A DNA stretch of 64,000 nt, taken from positions 744,001 to 808,000 of the forward strand of contig JAGTJL010000009.1 of the NCBI GenBank assembly GCA_020746875.1, written 5' to 3'. Below, in pieces: positions 46,694 through 56,969 of the stretch. This DNA comes from Rhexocercosporidium sp. MPI-PUGE-AT-0058 (Eukaryota > Ascomycota > Leotiomycetes > Helotiales). Numbering within the stretch: the first letter of the stretch is position 1; each line of letters starts with the position of its first letter. The notes below the pieces were generated by a model. That model searched no databases and was not told where the DNA came from. It worked only from the letters and a program-made list of their open reading frames with translations. A program made the translations under genes and the position numbers.

Positions 46694-48490
46694 CTAGACA
46701 GATCCCGGCATTGTAACTTGCATACTCAGAAGCTGAGAGTCGCAGAGAGCAGGAAGACCGGCCCAAACCAAAAGGTCGTTCATGTCAATCACGAATGCCC
46801 ACGTCGATATCTCACTGGCCCAGTACGGAATATAGTCTCTCTCGCTGCGCGGACCCACTGACTCGGCCTCTCTCTCCAAATGCCCAAAGTCTTTCTCATA
46901 CTTCTCCTCCTCGAATTTGACACAATAGGACTCCTTGCTGTGGCATTGGCGAACATCATGCAGCAGCCTAACTCTCAATTGGTAATACAAATATGGTGCC
47001 AACTTAATCACTTCATCTGGATACGGCTTCAAAGTGGCGTAGGTTGGATCGTTCAGATCGAGCAGGTAGGCGAGAACAGCGAGAGATCTGTTGCGGTTGG
47101 AAAGGCATTCGTGAGGACGCATGGCAGGCTCAACGAAGTAGTACAGCTTGAGCCACGTCTTGAGCATTTCCGGCCCATCATACTGTCCAACGCGGCAGCG
47201 GAAGAGCTGGGAGTAAAGGTGTCGATTTGGCCAAGCGTTGAGTCCAAATCCAGCGCGCTCCATCTGCCGAATCGCAAACTGGAGTGAGATAGCTCGGGCT
47301 TGAGAAGGCGTGGCAGCAGCACCCCTAGCAGTGACGAGTCTTGTAATCTGATCTCTCAGTCGTCCTGTTGGTTCACGTGGAGGATTGATGCAGATAGAGC
47401 AAGAACATTTTCCAATCCAACCTGCCAACTTGATTTGACGATCTTGGAGGGTTTCAGACCAGCCGTAGCAAATCGTAATCTCTTCACCCGCGGCAATGTC
47501 TCTCTCTGCTCGGACTTGGAGAGTTCGTCCATGAGATAACCAAACACAATTTGGGTCGCAAGCGTGATTGATCATGCTGAAGAATGGTTCCAGACACTCG
47601 CCAACTGGGACCTCAACAGTTCGGAATCGGTTCTGATTGGTTAAAGGCAAAGTACAAGGGGTCCAGAGTTGAATGAAGGAACGGTTGTTGAAATACTATT
47701 TGTGTGAGCTGGAGCCAAGTAGCAAGAAGGTGGCTGGAAAACTCACAGCGCGGATGATTTTCTCAACATCAGCCATGCTCAGCTTCGTGATCTCGTGCTC
47801 GGAAATCAACGCAAGCATCTCCCCGATATGCCGAATAAAACGTGGTCGTCCGTCCAACATCGGTGTCTGTGGTCGTAGACCCATGATCTCCTCCCAGTCC
47901 TTATCTGATATCATTCCTGCATCTTGCAGAGATAGGATTCGGATCATAGTTCGGAACTCTTCAGATCTAGGATCAGCAATGCCTTCGCCACCTGGCACGG
48001 TTGAAAGGATCTTGAGAAGGTTTGGGCATTCGAATTTGTGGTATGCATCCCATGCAGCTTGCTTACAAGCATCGCTGCAATAGTAAACAACATTGCAGGT
48101 CTCGCAGACAGTGAATCGGATATCAGGACGAGGGTCGGTCTGGCCGTAGCTGGATTTATGTGCAAAGCATTTGTCGCAGGTGGTTGCGATACATTCTTTA
48201 CTGATCTATTACATGAAACGTCAGAATTCGATCTGACAGCAAGAGTGTGCAGAGACTCGAAAGGAGAGAATAGGGTTCCTTACGATGGAGAATAGGACGT
48301 CAGGAACCTCGAATAGAAGCGCGCCCTCCTTCACATCCTGCAGGACAAAGATTCCACGTCCTGCACCTGGTATCTTTGATTCTGCAAGCTGAAGAGCAAC
48401 TTCGCAATTGACGCGCGAAGGAATCTCGTGCTGACCACTCAAAGCAAGAAGCGCGATGGCTGTCATGTTTGTTGCAGAAGTGTCAGCCAT
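46694..48490 (-). CDS. SET domain protein with inserted MYND zinc finger (SMYD-like)
   Basis: Three minus-strand exons, 48490-48284, 48205-47747 and 47695-46694, give 555 aa. The introns are 78 and 51 nt. The SET domain starts near residue 35 (KIPGAGRGIFVLQDVKEGALLF) and is split by a MYND finger at about 75-125 (CDKCF, CETCNVVYYC, CKQAAW and HKFEC carry the zinc ligands). It resumes with the SET core FFSMINHACDPNC (the NHxCxPN motif, Asn265-His266) and GEEITICYGW, followed by a cysteine-rich post-SET CSCSIC. The C-terminal ~250 residues are helical, as in SMYD proteins. Family knowledge: SMYD-type enzymes methylate lysines on histones or other proteins; the substrate here is unknown. It converges on rid. 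Confidence 0.9.
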
Positions 48491-50100
48491 TCTCGAACTG
48501 TTGAGGAGATGGTGGTGGAGATGAGTTGGTGCACTTGAAAATTCGAAGATGACAACGTCGCTAGGAAAATGTTATGTGCACAGCGCTAGACGGAGTTTGG
48601 CCTGACCTCAAGGGACTGTGGTGAATACTGTTGCTGTCAATGAACTGTTTCCGTCTGATACTTCGAAAGGTGACGCGGGACATGTTGACGGCTCGCTTAA
48701 AATGAGGTTTGTTGACATGGTGGTCACGCAGTCAAAGTGTCTCTCTAGACCTTTGTTTGGATCTGGATCTCATTGAAAAGTACAGAACATCTGCATACTC
48801 TTTATTCATTGCGCATGTATATGATCACGAACTCAATACCCAAAGAACGTGGAAAAGGTTCAAGATATCCTAGGTAGCACGAGACAAACTCCAGCCGATG
48901 GCGGGATCCACAACCAACCCCAACAAAAATGTTCAACACCAACAGCAAAAAAAGTAGTAAAGGTTACGGGTGTCCTTATTTCTTCTTTTATCCATTCTTC
49001 GAGCACCTGTTCGATTTATGGGATTTTTCTACACAGATTCTTCATCAGTCTACACTTCAGCTTCTTGATCCCCAAACCCTTCTTTCCATTCCGAAGCCAC
49101 ACTCAGGCCATCTAGATACCTCATTGCAAAAGCTCTGATCTAGAATGATGTGGTGAAGAACCCATGCCAGAATCATATTCATTGAATGGCGCATATTTCC
49201 ACAGAGTTTGGAGCATTCTCCAAAGTCAAGCAACATCTCCTTCCCATTTCCCATTCAGCCTGTGTAGATCTCTTCTATGAATTTTCTTCGAATTGCTTCA
49301 CACGGGAGACAAATCAGTAGCATTCGTGTAGAAGATGCTAGTAATGCTCGCGAAGGCAGTAGTAAAGACCGTCGAAATTGCACCCGACATTGAGGGGTAT
49401 TTTGGTCCAGAGTGTTCTGTCGAGAGCGGAGGGTGCTGTTGCAATTATCCCGATGGTGCGAGGAGATTGAGACGGCACGCTGTTGTCGAATGATGTGTGG
49501 AAGAATCGAGAGCAAGCCTGACGAGAAGAAATGAGAAATGGTTGGGTGCTTGACGGAGTTCGAATTGTCAAATAGCCGAGGCGTTGATGTTGACGTTGAA
49601 GTCGACAAACAAAGTTGAATCCTTGGAATAGCTAAACTCCTCGACCTTAGCAGAATGACCTTCGAACCTGAATAAGTATTACGCAATTGAGGCGAGTCGA
49701 TGGTTTAAGGTTTTAAGCTGAAAAGATTTAAGAATCGATGTGCTTCCCCCCCAAAAAAAGTCCGCAATTTCAACAAGTACTCGAGTATGAGGTCGGGAAG
49801 GGAGATGAAGTCTGACATTGAACAAGAACGACATGAACTGACAGCAGTATCCAAACCCACGCTGTTGTAAAAGCAGTATATGTAGGATTCTTCGTCTCTG
49901 TCTATAAATGTATCAATCTCTCCTTTCCAAAAGAGAGATATCTGATCTGAGGTCTCCGCAACTCTCTCTCCTCTATATCCAGTCTATTGATACCATCAAC
50001 CCTCATGATAGGATGCCGCTTCGGATATGTTCTTGCTGTTGATAGTGCACCAGTCACTTGTCGCCCCACATGTGCGCTACCTGTCAATTGAAACTGCGCA
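48491..50100. other. 1.6 kb intergenic region
   Basis: Contains the SET/MYND promoter (first few hundred bases) and the 3' UTR of the carrier gene (last part). Two minus-strand ORFs at 49255-49686 and 49338-49571 lack an ATG start and domain features. No other structure seen. Confidence 0.45.
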
Positions 50101-51537
50101 TCACGAACTCGTCTTCTTCTCCCATCTAAATATAGCATTAGCCCAATCAGACATACACCCATGCTTGAACTTTAAGGAAGAAGCAAGTTTTGGGGACTCA
50201 CAAATCTAAAAACAGCTTCCACAGAATACTGAAAAGCAATCCCTGCAGCCCATTACATAAAACCCTGGTCTTCAATCCTCGTCCAAGCAATCCAGTGACG
50301 CCGTCTTGGAGTATGACCAGTCGAGCTGCCTCGGCTGCATATTTATCAGTACAATACTTAAAACTCAATTGGAAAATGGACTTACTGTACGATACCTGCG
50401 TATCATTAACCTGCCTATAAGTCTTGACCACTCTCAGAGAATTCGACACAGAATCCGACACAACCGAAGCCACAAAACCGATGAATGCAAGACGCAGGAG
50501 CCAGAGTAAAATCGAGTGCTTTGGCGGCACGGGGATAGTGTCGGAGAGGAAGTTGTTAGTAGCGAACCAAGGATAGTGGCCGACAAATGTTGCTGCCGCA
50601 GTAGCAAATGCTCCCCACCACAAACTACCGATTCCATTCATCTTGATGCGTTGACGGAGGAGGGAGGTGCCGCGGGAGCCTTGGACTTGGAGGGTTGTTT
50701 TTAGGGTGTCGATTGGGGTGAGGATCATGCGGAAGGAGGCCGCGCTATAGGGTGATCAGTTTTGAAAATAGGGGGTTGGAGGAGGGAATTTACCAGAGCG
50801 ATGCGAAGATCGTTTGGATGGGTGATGGGAGACGCCCTAAGTAAGAGTTGGATTGGAGTAAAGCGAGAATCCCAGCGTTGGCTGCTGTATCTCCGAATCG
50901 AGAGACGGGTCCTGAAATATGTCAGCTTTATTAATTATATGTCATCCCCTCGCTCGGGGATAGATTCAACGGAAATATATACCTTGAATCAGCGCAGCAC
51001 CCATTCCCTGATAATAGCGAAGCATTCCTCCATCAGCGTACAGAGTTCGACTCGCAGCTGTGAAAGTTGTCCCGAAGCGGTATTGATAATTCATAATAGT
51101 TCGAAGTGGCTACAACATTTATTAGTTATTTTTGAATTCTTCAGAATATCAGAGAATATCAATACCATCAAAAGTAAAACTTGCAAAACCATTGCAGCAG
51201 CACCACTCAGCCCACCACCAAGAGCTCGTTTGAGTGCACCCTTCAAGTCGAACTAAATCCATCAGCTATCTGGCCGTTCGATCTGATAAGGAGAAATTAC
51301 CTCAACATCACCACCAGCATCTATCCAACCTTTGATGAAAAGCGCAAGAACAAGACCCGCGATAATAAACCAGAATCCCCTCCAAACCCACCAACTAGTC
51401 GTTCTGCCTCCCTTCTCAGGCTCATCTTGCTCATCGGCCTGCCGATCGCATTGATGATCGCCAAGAAGTGGTGTCTGCTCCGTCTGCTCTCGAACAGCTC
51501 TCTGCTCTTCTGTATCTATTTCGCTTTCTTGAGCCAT
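50101..51537 (-). CDS. Mitochondrial-carrier-like membrane protein
   Basis: Six minus-strand exons, 51537-51301, 51252-51166, 51109-50983, 50911-50794, 50744-50202 and 50125-50101, give 378 aa. The introns are 48-76 nt. Residues 1-48 are hydrophilic and acidic; a membrane span follows at about 52-70. Then come carrier-type repeats: GLSGAAAMVLQVLLLMPLRTIMNYQ, LYADGGMLRYYQGMGAALIQGPVSRFGDT, ILTPIDTLKTTLQVQG and VSDSVSNSLRVVKTYRQ, then GLLGRGLKTRVLCNGLQGLLF. The PxD/PID and GxxxG-type carrier signatures are partly altered, which suits a divergent member. The final 25-nt exon adds WEKKTSS after LFLDL; without it the frame would end at 50198. Family knowledge: SLC25-type carriers move metabolites across the inner mitochondrial membrane; the substrate here is unknown. 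Confidence 0.85.
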
Positions 51538-51920
51538 TGTATTAATAAAGTGGTCAAGAAATGTGATGATGAGATGTCGTTGTTGGAAGCCCCATTTTTG
51601 AATGTGAGATGGAGTGGTGATGAGGTGGATTTGTAATTAGGATCGGGAATGTCGTGCTTCTTTTGCCGAGAGCCCGGCGCGGTTGAGAGTGGACGTCAGT
51701 CACGTGGGAAAGCGTTTGATCAGGGGCTCGCTTACTTTTGCGGAATGGGGCTGATGGATGGGATAGCTTTGTTTTCTTAGTATTGGGGTCCAAGATGAGG
51801 ACAGCCACTGTAAACTCGGGAAGCAAAGAAACATGCCATTTCACTGGCGACTGCTTTGATGGTCGTAACGACAGCGTCCTGGTCAAAGACAGCTATTCAG
51901 AATGAGACATGAGATTGTTT
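51538..51920. promoter_or_regulatory. Promoter region of the carrier gene
   Basis: About 380 bases between the carrier start and the end of the next minus-strand ORF. No coding sequence is supported. It should hold the carrier promoter and 5' UTR. Confidence 0.45.
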
Positions 51921-52394
51921 TTATTGTCGTTTAATACGGAGCGCGGAAGTAATCCCCAAAGATTCGAGTTCGAGGTCGGGGAGAGAACGCTGTTTCGGGA
52001 TTAAAGAATCATTGACATATACTCTCAGTCTTCTCTCCCTACCATTCTCGTCCTGGGCTCTCGAGCAGTCCATAGGTGCGGCCCCTTGGAGCAAGGCCGG
52101 AGGGGAACAATTACCGCAATATAATGGCGCCTTGAGAGGCTCATTGCCACTCCATATTTGGTTGCGATCTGAAAGACCCGTTCGTGGCGGGTGCGTACCC
52201 GGTATACCTTCGCGGGTATCTAGGTCGATGTTCCGTGTCTTGAAGCAAGCCTCCTTCCAGATTATTTTTCTAAGCTCGAGTGGAAGCTTGGTGAAGATTT
52301 CGAATGCGGTAGCTTGTTGTTTCCCTTCTAACGGCACGACGGAAGTAGGCGAAGCAAGTGAATCCAACTGTTTATGATAAGCAAGTTCAACCAA
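51921..52394 (-). pseudogene. Truncated or degraded 2EXR-domain gene
   Basis: A 157-codon frame has FEIFTKLPLELRKIIWKEA followed by RNIDLDTREG, a clear 2EXR start. Further on is CSPPALLQ, which normally leads directly into a VCxESR segment. Here it is followed by GAAPMD and then CSRAQDENGR, as if sequence had been inserted or scrambled at that point, and the usual long C-terminal part is absent. Either a remnant or a very short family member; no ATG further upstream extends it usefully. It resembles the broken copy at 20295-20640 in the RNID segment. Confidence 0.5.
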
Positions 52395-53053
52395 CTGCTA
52401 ACAATATCTAGCTACTTCCACGCCAATGGTATATCTGACTGGACCAAAGACAAGAAACGGTGGGGGGGAGGGGTAGACGGTGAGAAAACATCGTGAGAAA
52501 GCCACCAATAGTGCTCTAGACTCCAGCAGGGCGTCTGTCCATCCATCAGAACCGGGCAAGACCTCGCGGATGAGAGCCAGCAGCACCCTCGTCGACGCAG
52601 CATTGGGTGGATTCTTTCAGACGCTCTCGTGATCGTTGTTCTTTTAAAAACGAGAATGCAGCAGCAAGTCCCTAGTAACTGAAATGCTCTCAAATTATGC
52701 CACCCACGTGATCAATAATGACTTCTCATTATTGGCTTTTCTGTCCAAACTCTTGGCTCTCCCTGATTGCTTCACCGGACGAGGGCCTCTCAAGCGGGAC
52801 GCCTCATCACATCTCTGATCCCCGCTCGACTTAAGCGCAACTACACAGCGTCCCTGACTCCTCAGAGCAGGCGCCGGGGCACCAGACAGAGCTTCTGATA
52901 GGATGCTCAGAGACTGGGGAAGGCCAGCGGTTCCCAACCGACCCACAAGGCACTTCAAGAGTGCAGCAGGGCACAGGACTGGGGCTGGCAGGGCAAAAGA
53001 AAGCACCAGAAGAAAGAGAAGCGAATGTAAGGCGCAGGTAGCCTGAGCACGGT

Positions 53054-53110
53054 ATGAGTATGAGCATGAGATGAGCATGGCATGAGCATGAGCATGAGCA
53101 TTGAGCATGA
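53054..53110 (+). repeat. ATGAGC-type simple repeat
   Basis: Imperfect tandem ATGAGC/ATGAGT units, with one GC-containing interruption, about nine units. Confidence 0.85.
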
Positions 53111-53125
53111 GAAAGGGCGCGAGCG

Positions 53126-53175
53126 GGAGCTGGAGCTGGAGCTCAAGCTGAAGCTGAAGCTGGCTGGTTGGCTGG
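53126..53175 (+). repeat. GAGCTG/AAGCTG/GGCTG simple repeat
   Basis: Tandem hexanucleotide units (GGAGCT, then GAAGCT) grading into TGGCTGG units directly after the ATGAGC tract. Confidence 0.85.
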
Positions 53176-53578
53176 CGTTGTGATGAGCTTTCCTTTCCTT
53201 TCCTTTTGCCGATGGTCCCCAAGCCCAAACGCATGTCGTCCCTCCCTCCCGGCTACAAAACAGAACAGATTTCGAAAGAGAACAACCAAACGAAGATACT
53301 TTGTAGGATGAGAGGATTAAGATCTCAAGAACTCGCTCTACTGCTACTGCTGTCGGATTAAAGTAAAAAGCTCAGGGCTATTTTAGGTTTCATCCTCACC
53401 CCCCTCCCCACAGGCGCGTCCCCCCAGTGCCGATCCGCTGAAAAGACGCGACCGCCAAAAGCATTGATCCCGGAAATTTCAGCTGCTTAGTTGGTTGCGT
53501 TCGTGTCGGATTTATTCAAGCTTCACTCAACACCAACACTCAACACCACCACACCACACCACACCCATCCTTCGCACC

Positions 53579-55216
53579 ATGACCACAATGAGTCTCATGG
53601 CCCCATCACCGCCAATGACTACCATCATGAATTTTGTACAACGATATCGAGTGCTGCGAGACCACCAGGACAGCAGCGATGAGTTGATCAAGGTTGGTTT
53701 GAAGATTCCCCCAAGCCACCGAGTGCGAGGACTGTTTGTAACTCTGATCCGCAGGATCTCATGCTCTACGCCGAGGGAATTGAAAGTACATACCGAGAAG
53801 AGAATACCCGATTGACCCAAGAATTGAACGACGCACAATTGGACTTGGAGGATGCGAGACGCTCCAGGAGAGATTTGCAACAGCAGTTGAACCATGCGCA
53901 GCAACGAATGGGACAATTCAGTTTCGACTGTGATAATATGCGGGTACGACGCATCTGCGGCGGCGGTAGGATGCTTGCTGATGTCTGCAGAACCGAAATC
54001 CATACGTCATGGTTCTGATCGATGGGGATGGCATGATTGTAAGTGTTCCCAGCCAGCTTCACTGAACACATCTGCTAACTCTCTGCAGTTCAACGAAGCT
54101 CTCATTCGACAAGGTATCGAAGGGGGAAAGCAAGCAGCGACGCTTCTGCGAAATACCGTTCTCGATAATTGCCACGATGTTACTGATCAAATCGAAGTTA
54201 TGGCCAAAGTGTGTGCGAATATTACGGGCCTTTCCAAAGCCATGCGACGAGATGGGTCGCTAGACAATCCAGATGATCTCAGGGAATTTACGTTAGGATT
54301 TACACAAGGAAAAGCTTCGTTTGACTTCGTTGATGTTGGGCATGGGAAGGAGAGAGCAGATTCAAAGATTAAAGGTACCCAATTCAGCTGCGGAACAACC
54401 CACCCCTATATTTCAGGACTGACTTCTCCAGAATGTATGCGATGGCATCTTCGAAACCATAATTGCAAGCAGATCCTCCTTGGTATTTCTCACGATGCTG
54501 GTTACGCACCATTCCTCGATGAAGTAGTTACAAAAGACGACCGAACCAGAATTACTATAATCGAAGGCCCACCCACCGTTCGAGAGCTCGCAGCGACGGG
54601 TCTTCAAATCCTAAAACTCAACGATATATTCCGTTGCGAAAAACTCATTGATCGTTTACCTGCCAATGAAACCCCCTCCACCTGGGCTGGAGTGACATCG
54701 ATTGCCCCTCCAGTCCCAACCCCATCTCCAGTGTCTATCAAAAACGGCAACACAACCACAATTTCGGTCAAAAAGCCCACTCCTACTCCCTCCAATGCAA
54801 AGCCTGCCTGGAGCCCGATTCCACGCGGTCTCGACCCCCCGATTACAGTCAATGCCGCTGTCCTTGATCGAATCAAGCGTCGAACCACAAACAACAAGTT
54901 ATGCAACAACCACTACCTCCGCGGCCCCTGCGCCAAGGGCGACGAGTGCTGCTTCGAACACCAATATAAAGCCACAGAAGAGGATCTCAAGGCCATTGCC
55001 TACCTGACCCGGCTGAACCCATGCTTGAACGGTCAGGACTGCGAGTTGGAATTTTGTATTTATGGACATCATTGCCCGAGTGTTTCATTTCCTACCGGTA
55101 GCAAGGAACCTGTCTGTACTGCCTTCGGATGCCGATTCACCAAGGAGGATCATCCCCCAAATACCATTATCAAGCACCCGAGAAAGGAGAGGTGGGAGAA
55201 AGAGTACCAGTACTAG
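53579..55216 (+). CDS. NYN/PIN-like domain and CCCH zinc-finger protein
   Basis: Five exons, 53579-53692, 53755-53943, 53991-54038, 54089-54374 and 54432-55216, give 473 aa. The introns are 47-62 nt. Residues 40-100 form a charged coiled coil. A nuclease-like fold follows, with the strand YVMVLIDGDGMIF (acidic Asp112 and Asp114) and, about 120 residues on, LGISHDAGYAPFLDE (Asp234, Asp242), as expected for NYN/PIN-type active sites. After a Pro/Ser/Thr-rich linker comes a CCCH finger at 370-389 (C-x8-C-x5-C-x3-H) and a second, looser cysteine/histidine group (CLNGQDC, then FCIYGHHC). Related fungal proteins are annotated only as CCCH zinc-finger proteins. An RNA-binding ribonuclease role is an inference from the domain order. 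The 48-nt third exon encodes the catalytic strand. Confidence 0.85.
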
Positions 55217-56969
55217 GGCTGGATGCACCTTTTGCTAGGGGATGAGTTGGGAGGAGATTTGTTATAAAAGAAAAATTGCTGATGTTTATTTGGCTTTGGG
55301 ATTGAGATTGGGATTTTGAGGGAGGGGATGGGGAATCAAATGGGGATCAGTTCGAGAGGGTTTGCGTAATTCTTATGTTTATTCATTTGCCTTGGCTAGG
55401 CTGTTTATGGAAGCACAGAAAGATATATCCGGATTTCTGGACATATGCTAGGGAGGAAGTGTGGTGGTGTGTTTATGGAGCCTTTAAAATAAATTGGCAG
55501 ATTTGGCTCTGGATCGTTTGAGGTCCCTGACTTGTTATTTTCCACCTGTTATTTCCACTCCTTGCTGGGGTTCTTCTATCCAGACAAAAAAGAAGCACTT
55601 GAATCTCTCGTTACATTACCAATCCTCCTCTGGCTTCAGTGGTGTCTGCCTCTTCATCTATACTCACTCGGATTGTCTTTCTAACTTAACACTTGCGCCT
55701 TTTATCTGTATGCGAGAAATGCGATATTTCATTTCCTTTCAAGCATTACACTTTTCCTAAACCATCTCATAAGGGGTATATTCCTTCCTCAACTCCGCTC
55801 CTATTCCCCACGCATATCCCCTCCGTTCAACCCATCCCCATCCCTATCCTCTCCATCCCTTCTCACGACCATCCTCACAAACAAAATCACGACTCATTCC
55901 TACTCTACATTCAGCCCAGCTTAACCACGGCATCATATCACAAACCAAGAATACTACACCTCTTTTCCCCCTCCTCTCACCCCTCTCAGCAGCCAAACCC
56001 AGCTCTCCAGCACCTCCTCTACGCCCTGCCCTGCTATAGAATAGCCTCTTCAGCGAGAGGAGTGTCAGCTAGTGAACGACATACCCTGAAATTTCTCCCA
56101 CGAAAGAATGCCCGGATCGCTGAAAGCGTAGAATTCAAGGTATCCATACAGCGCGATACTTATGGTGCTGCTGAGAGTGTCTTCGGCGATTTTGTTTGAA
56201 GTACAGACTCGTCTCTTTTTTATTTTACTTTTTTCTTTTGTTAGGTTTGCTTCTTCCTACCTTCTAACAAATTTTCGGAATCTTGAACCTAGACGACTGT
56301 TCGATGAAAGTCTTCGAATTTGATGTGGTGGTCAGTTTAGTGGGGCCCGTTAAGCTCCTCGTTAAAACTCGAAACGATGGATTTTTTTTTTATTTTTATT
56401 TTTTTAAAAAGGGAACAATATCCAAACCTAACTCCACAAGTCGTTTCTTTATTATTCTCAAAATCCACTGCTTCTTCTCAACTCGTAGTATCGAGCACAC
56501 TTCACTGCATTGCACTGCGCTACACTGTACATGATGCAATTAAAGTATCGATTAATCATTTGTTGATGTTGACTGTTTGTCGCTTGGCTTGCTTAACTAG
56601 TCATGTTAACCACTTCACTTTACTGGGCTCGGCTCTGGTACAATACGATGGAAATTTCGTTATGGCTCGGGTTTCATGAGATACATACATTTCTTGATTC
56701 TAGTCTATTTTGATATTTTCTCATTCTATAAAATCTTGCTTGCTATCTCAATGCGGCTGCTATCCAAGCTCGCTTCTCCTTCTCGATGCCGATTACGCGA
56801 ACCAATATAAAGGATGTCTGTCAATCAAGACAACCAGCTATCCAGCTATCACACGTTCCTCAACGCCAAATGCCGGATCCCAAATCCAACAGATGATCTA
56901 TTCCATTCCTTTCCACCGGGTATCATCCAGCCTCTCCATCAAAAAATCCTCTCAATGATTCCGAGAGAT
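55217..56969. other. 1.75 kb convergent intergenic region
   Basis: Lies between the 3' ends of the NYN/CCCH gene and the MscS gene. CT-rich tracts around 55760-56040 create long but composition-driven ORFs (e.g. 55693-56199), which I do not support. T-rich runs occur at 56215-56235 and 56380-56407. Confidence 0.45.

Larger units (their letters stand above)
52395..53578. other. 1.2 kb intergenic region with simple repeats
   Basis: Contains two simple-sequence tracts (53054-53110 and 53126-53175) and, near the end, a CACCA-rich leader for the NYN/CCCH gene. A 179-codon minus-strand ORF at 52695-53234 is driven by those repeats (Leu/Gln- and His/Ala-rich) and is not supported as a gene. Confidence 0.5.

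Noticed and set aside
49255..49686. 143-codon minus-strand ORF with a mitochondrial-looking N terminus
   Set aside because: No ATG start codon (opens with TTG) and no family resemblance; a second overlapping frame also lacks ATG.
52695..53234. 179-codon minus-strand ORF
   Set aside because: Its sequence is produced by the simple repeats at 53054-53175; no domain.
55693..56199. 168-codon plus-strand ORF
   Set aside because: CT-rich tract yields a Ser/Pro/His-rich product without features.
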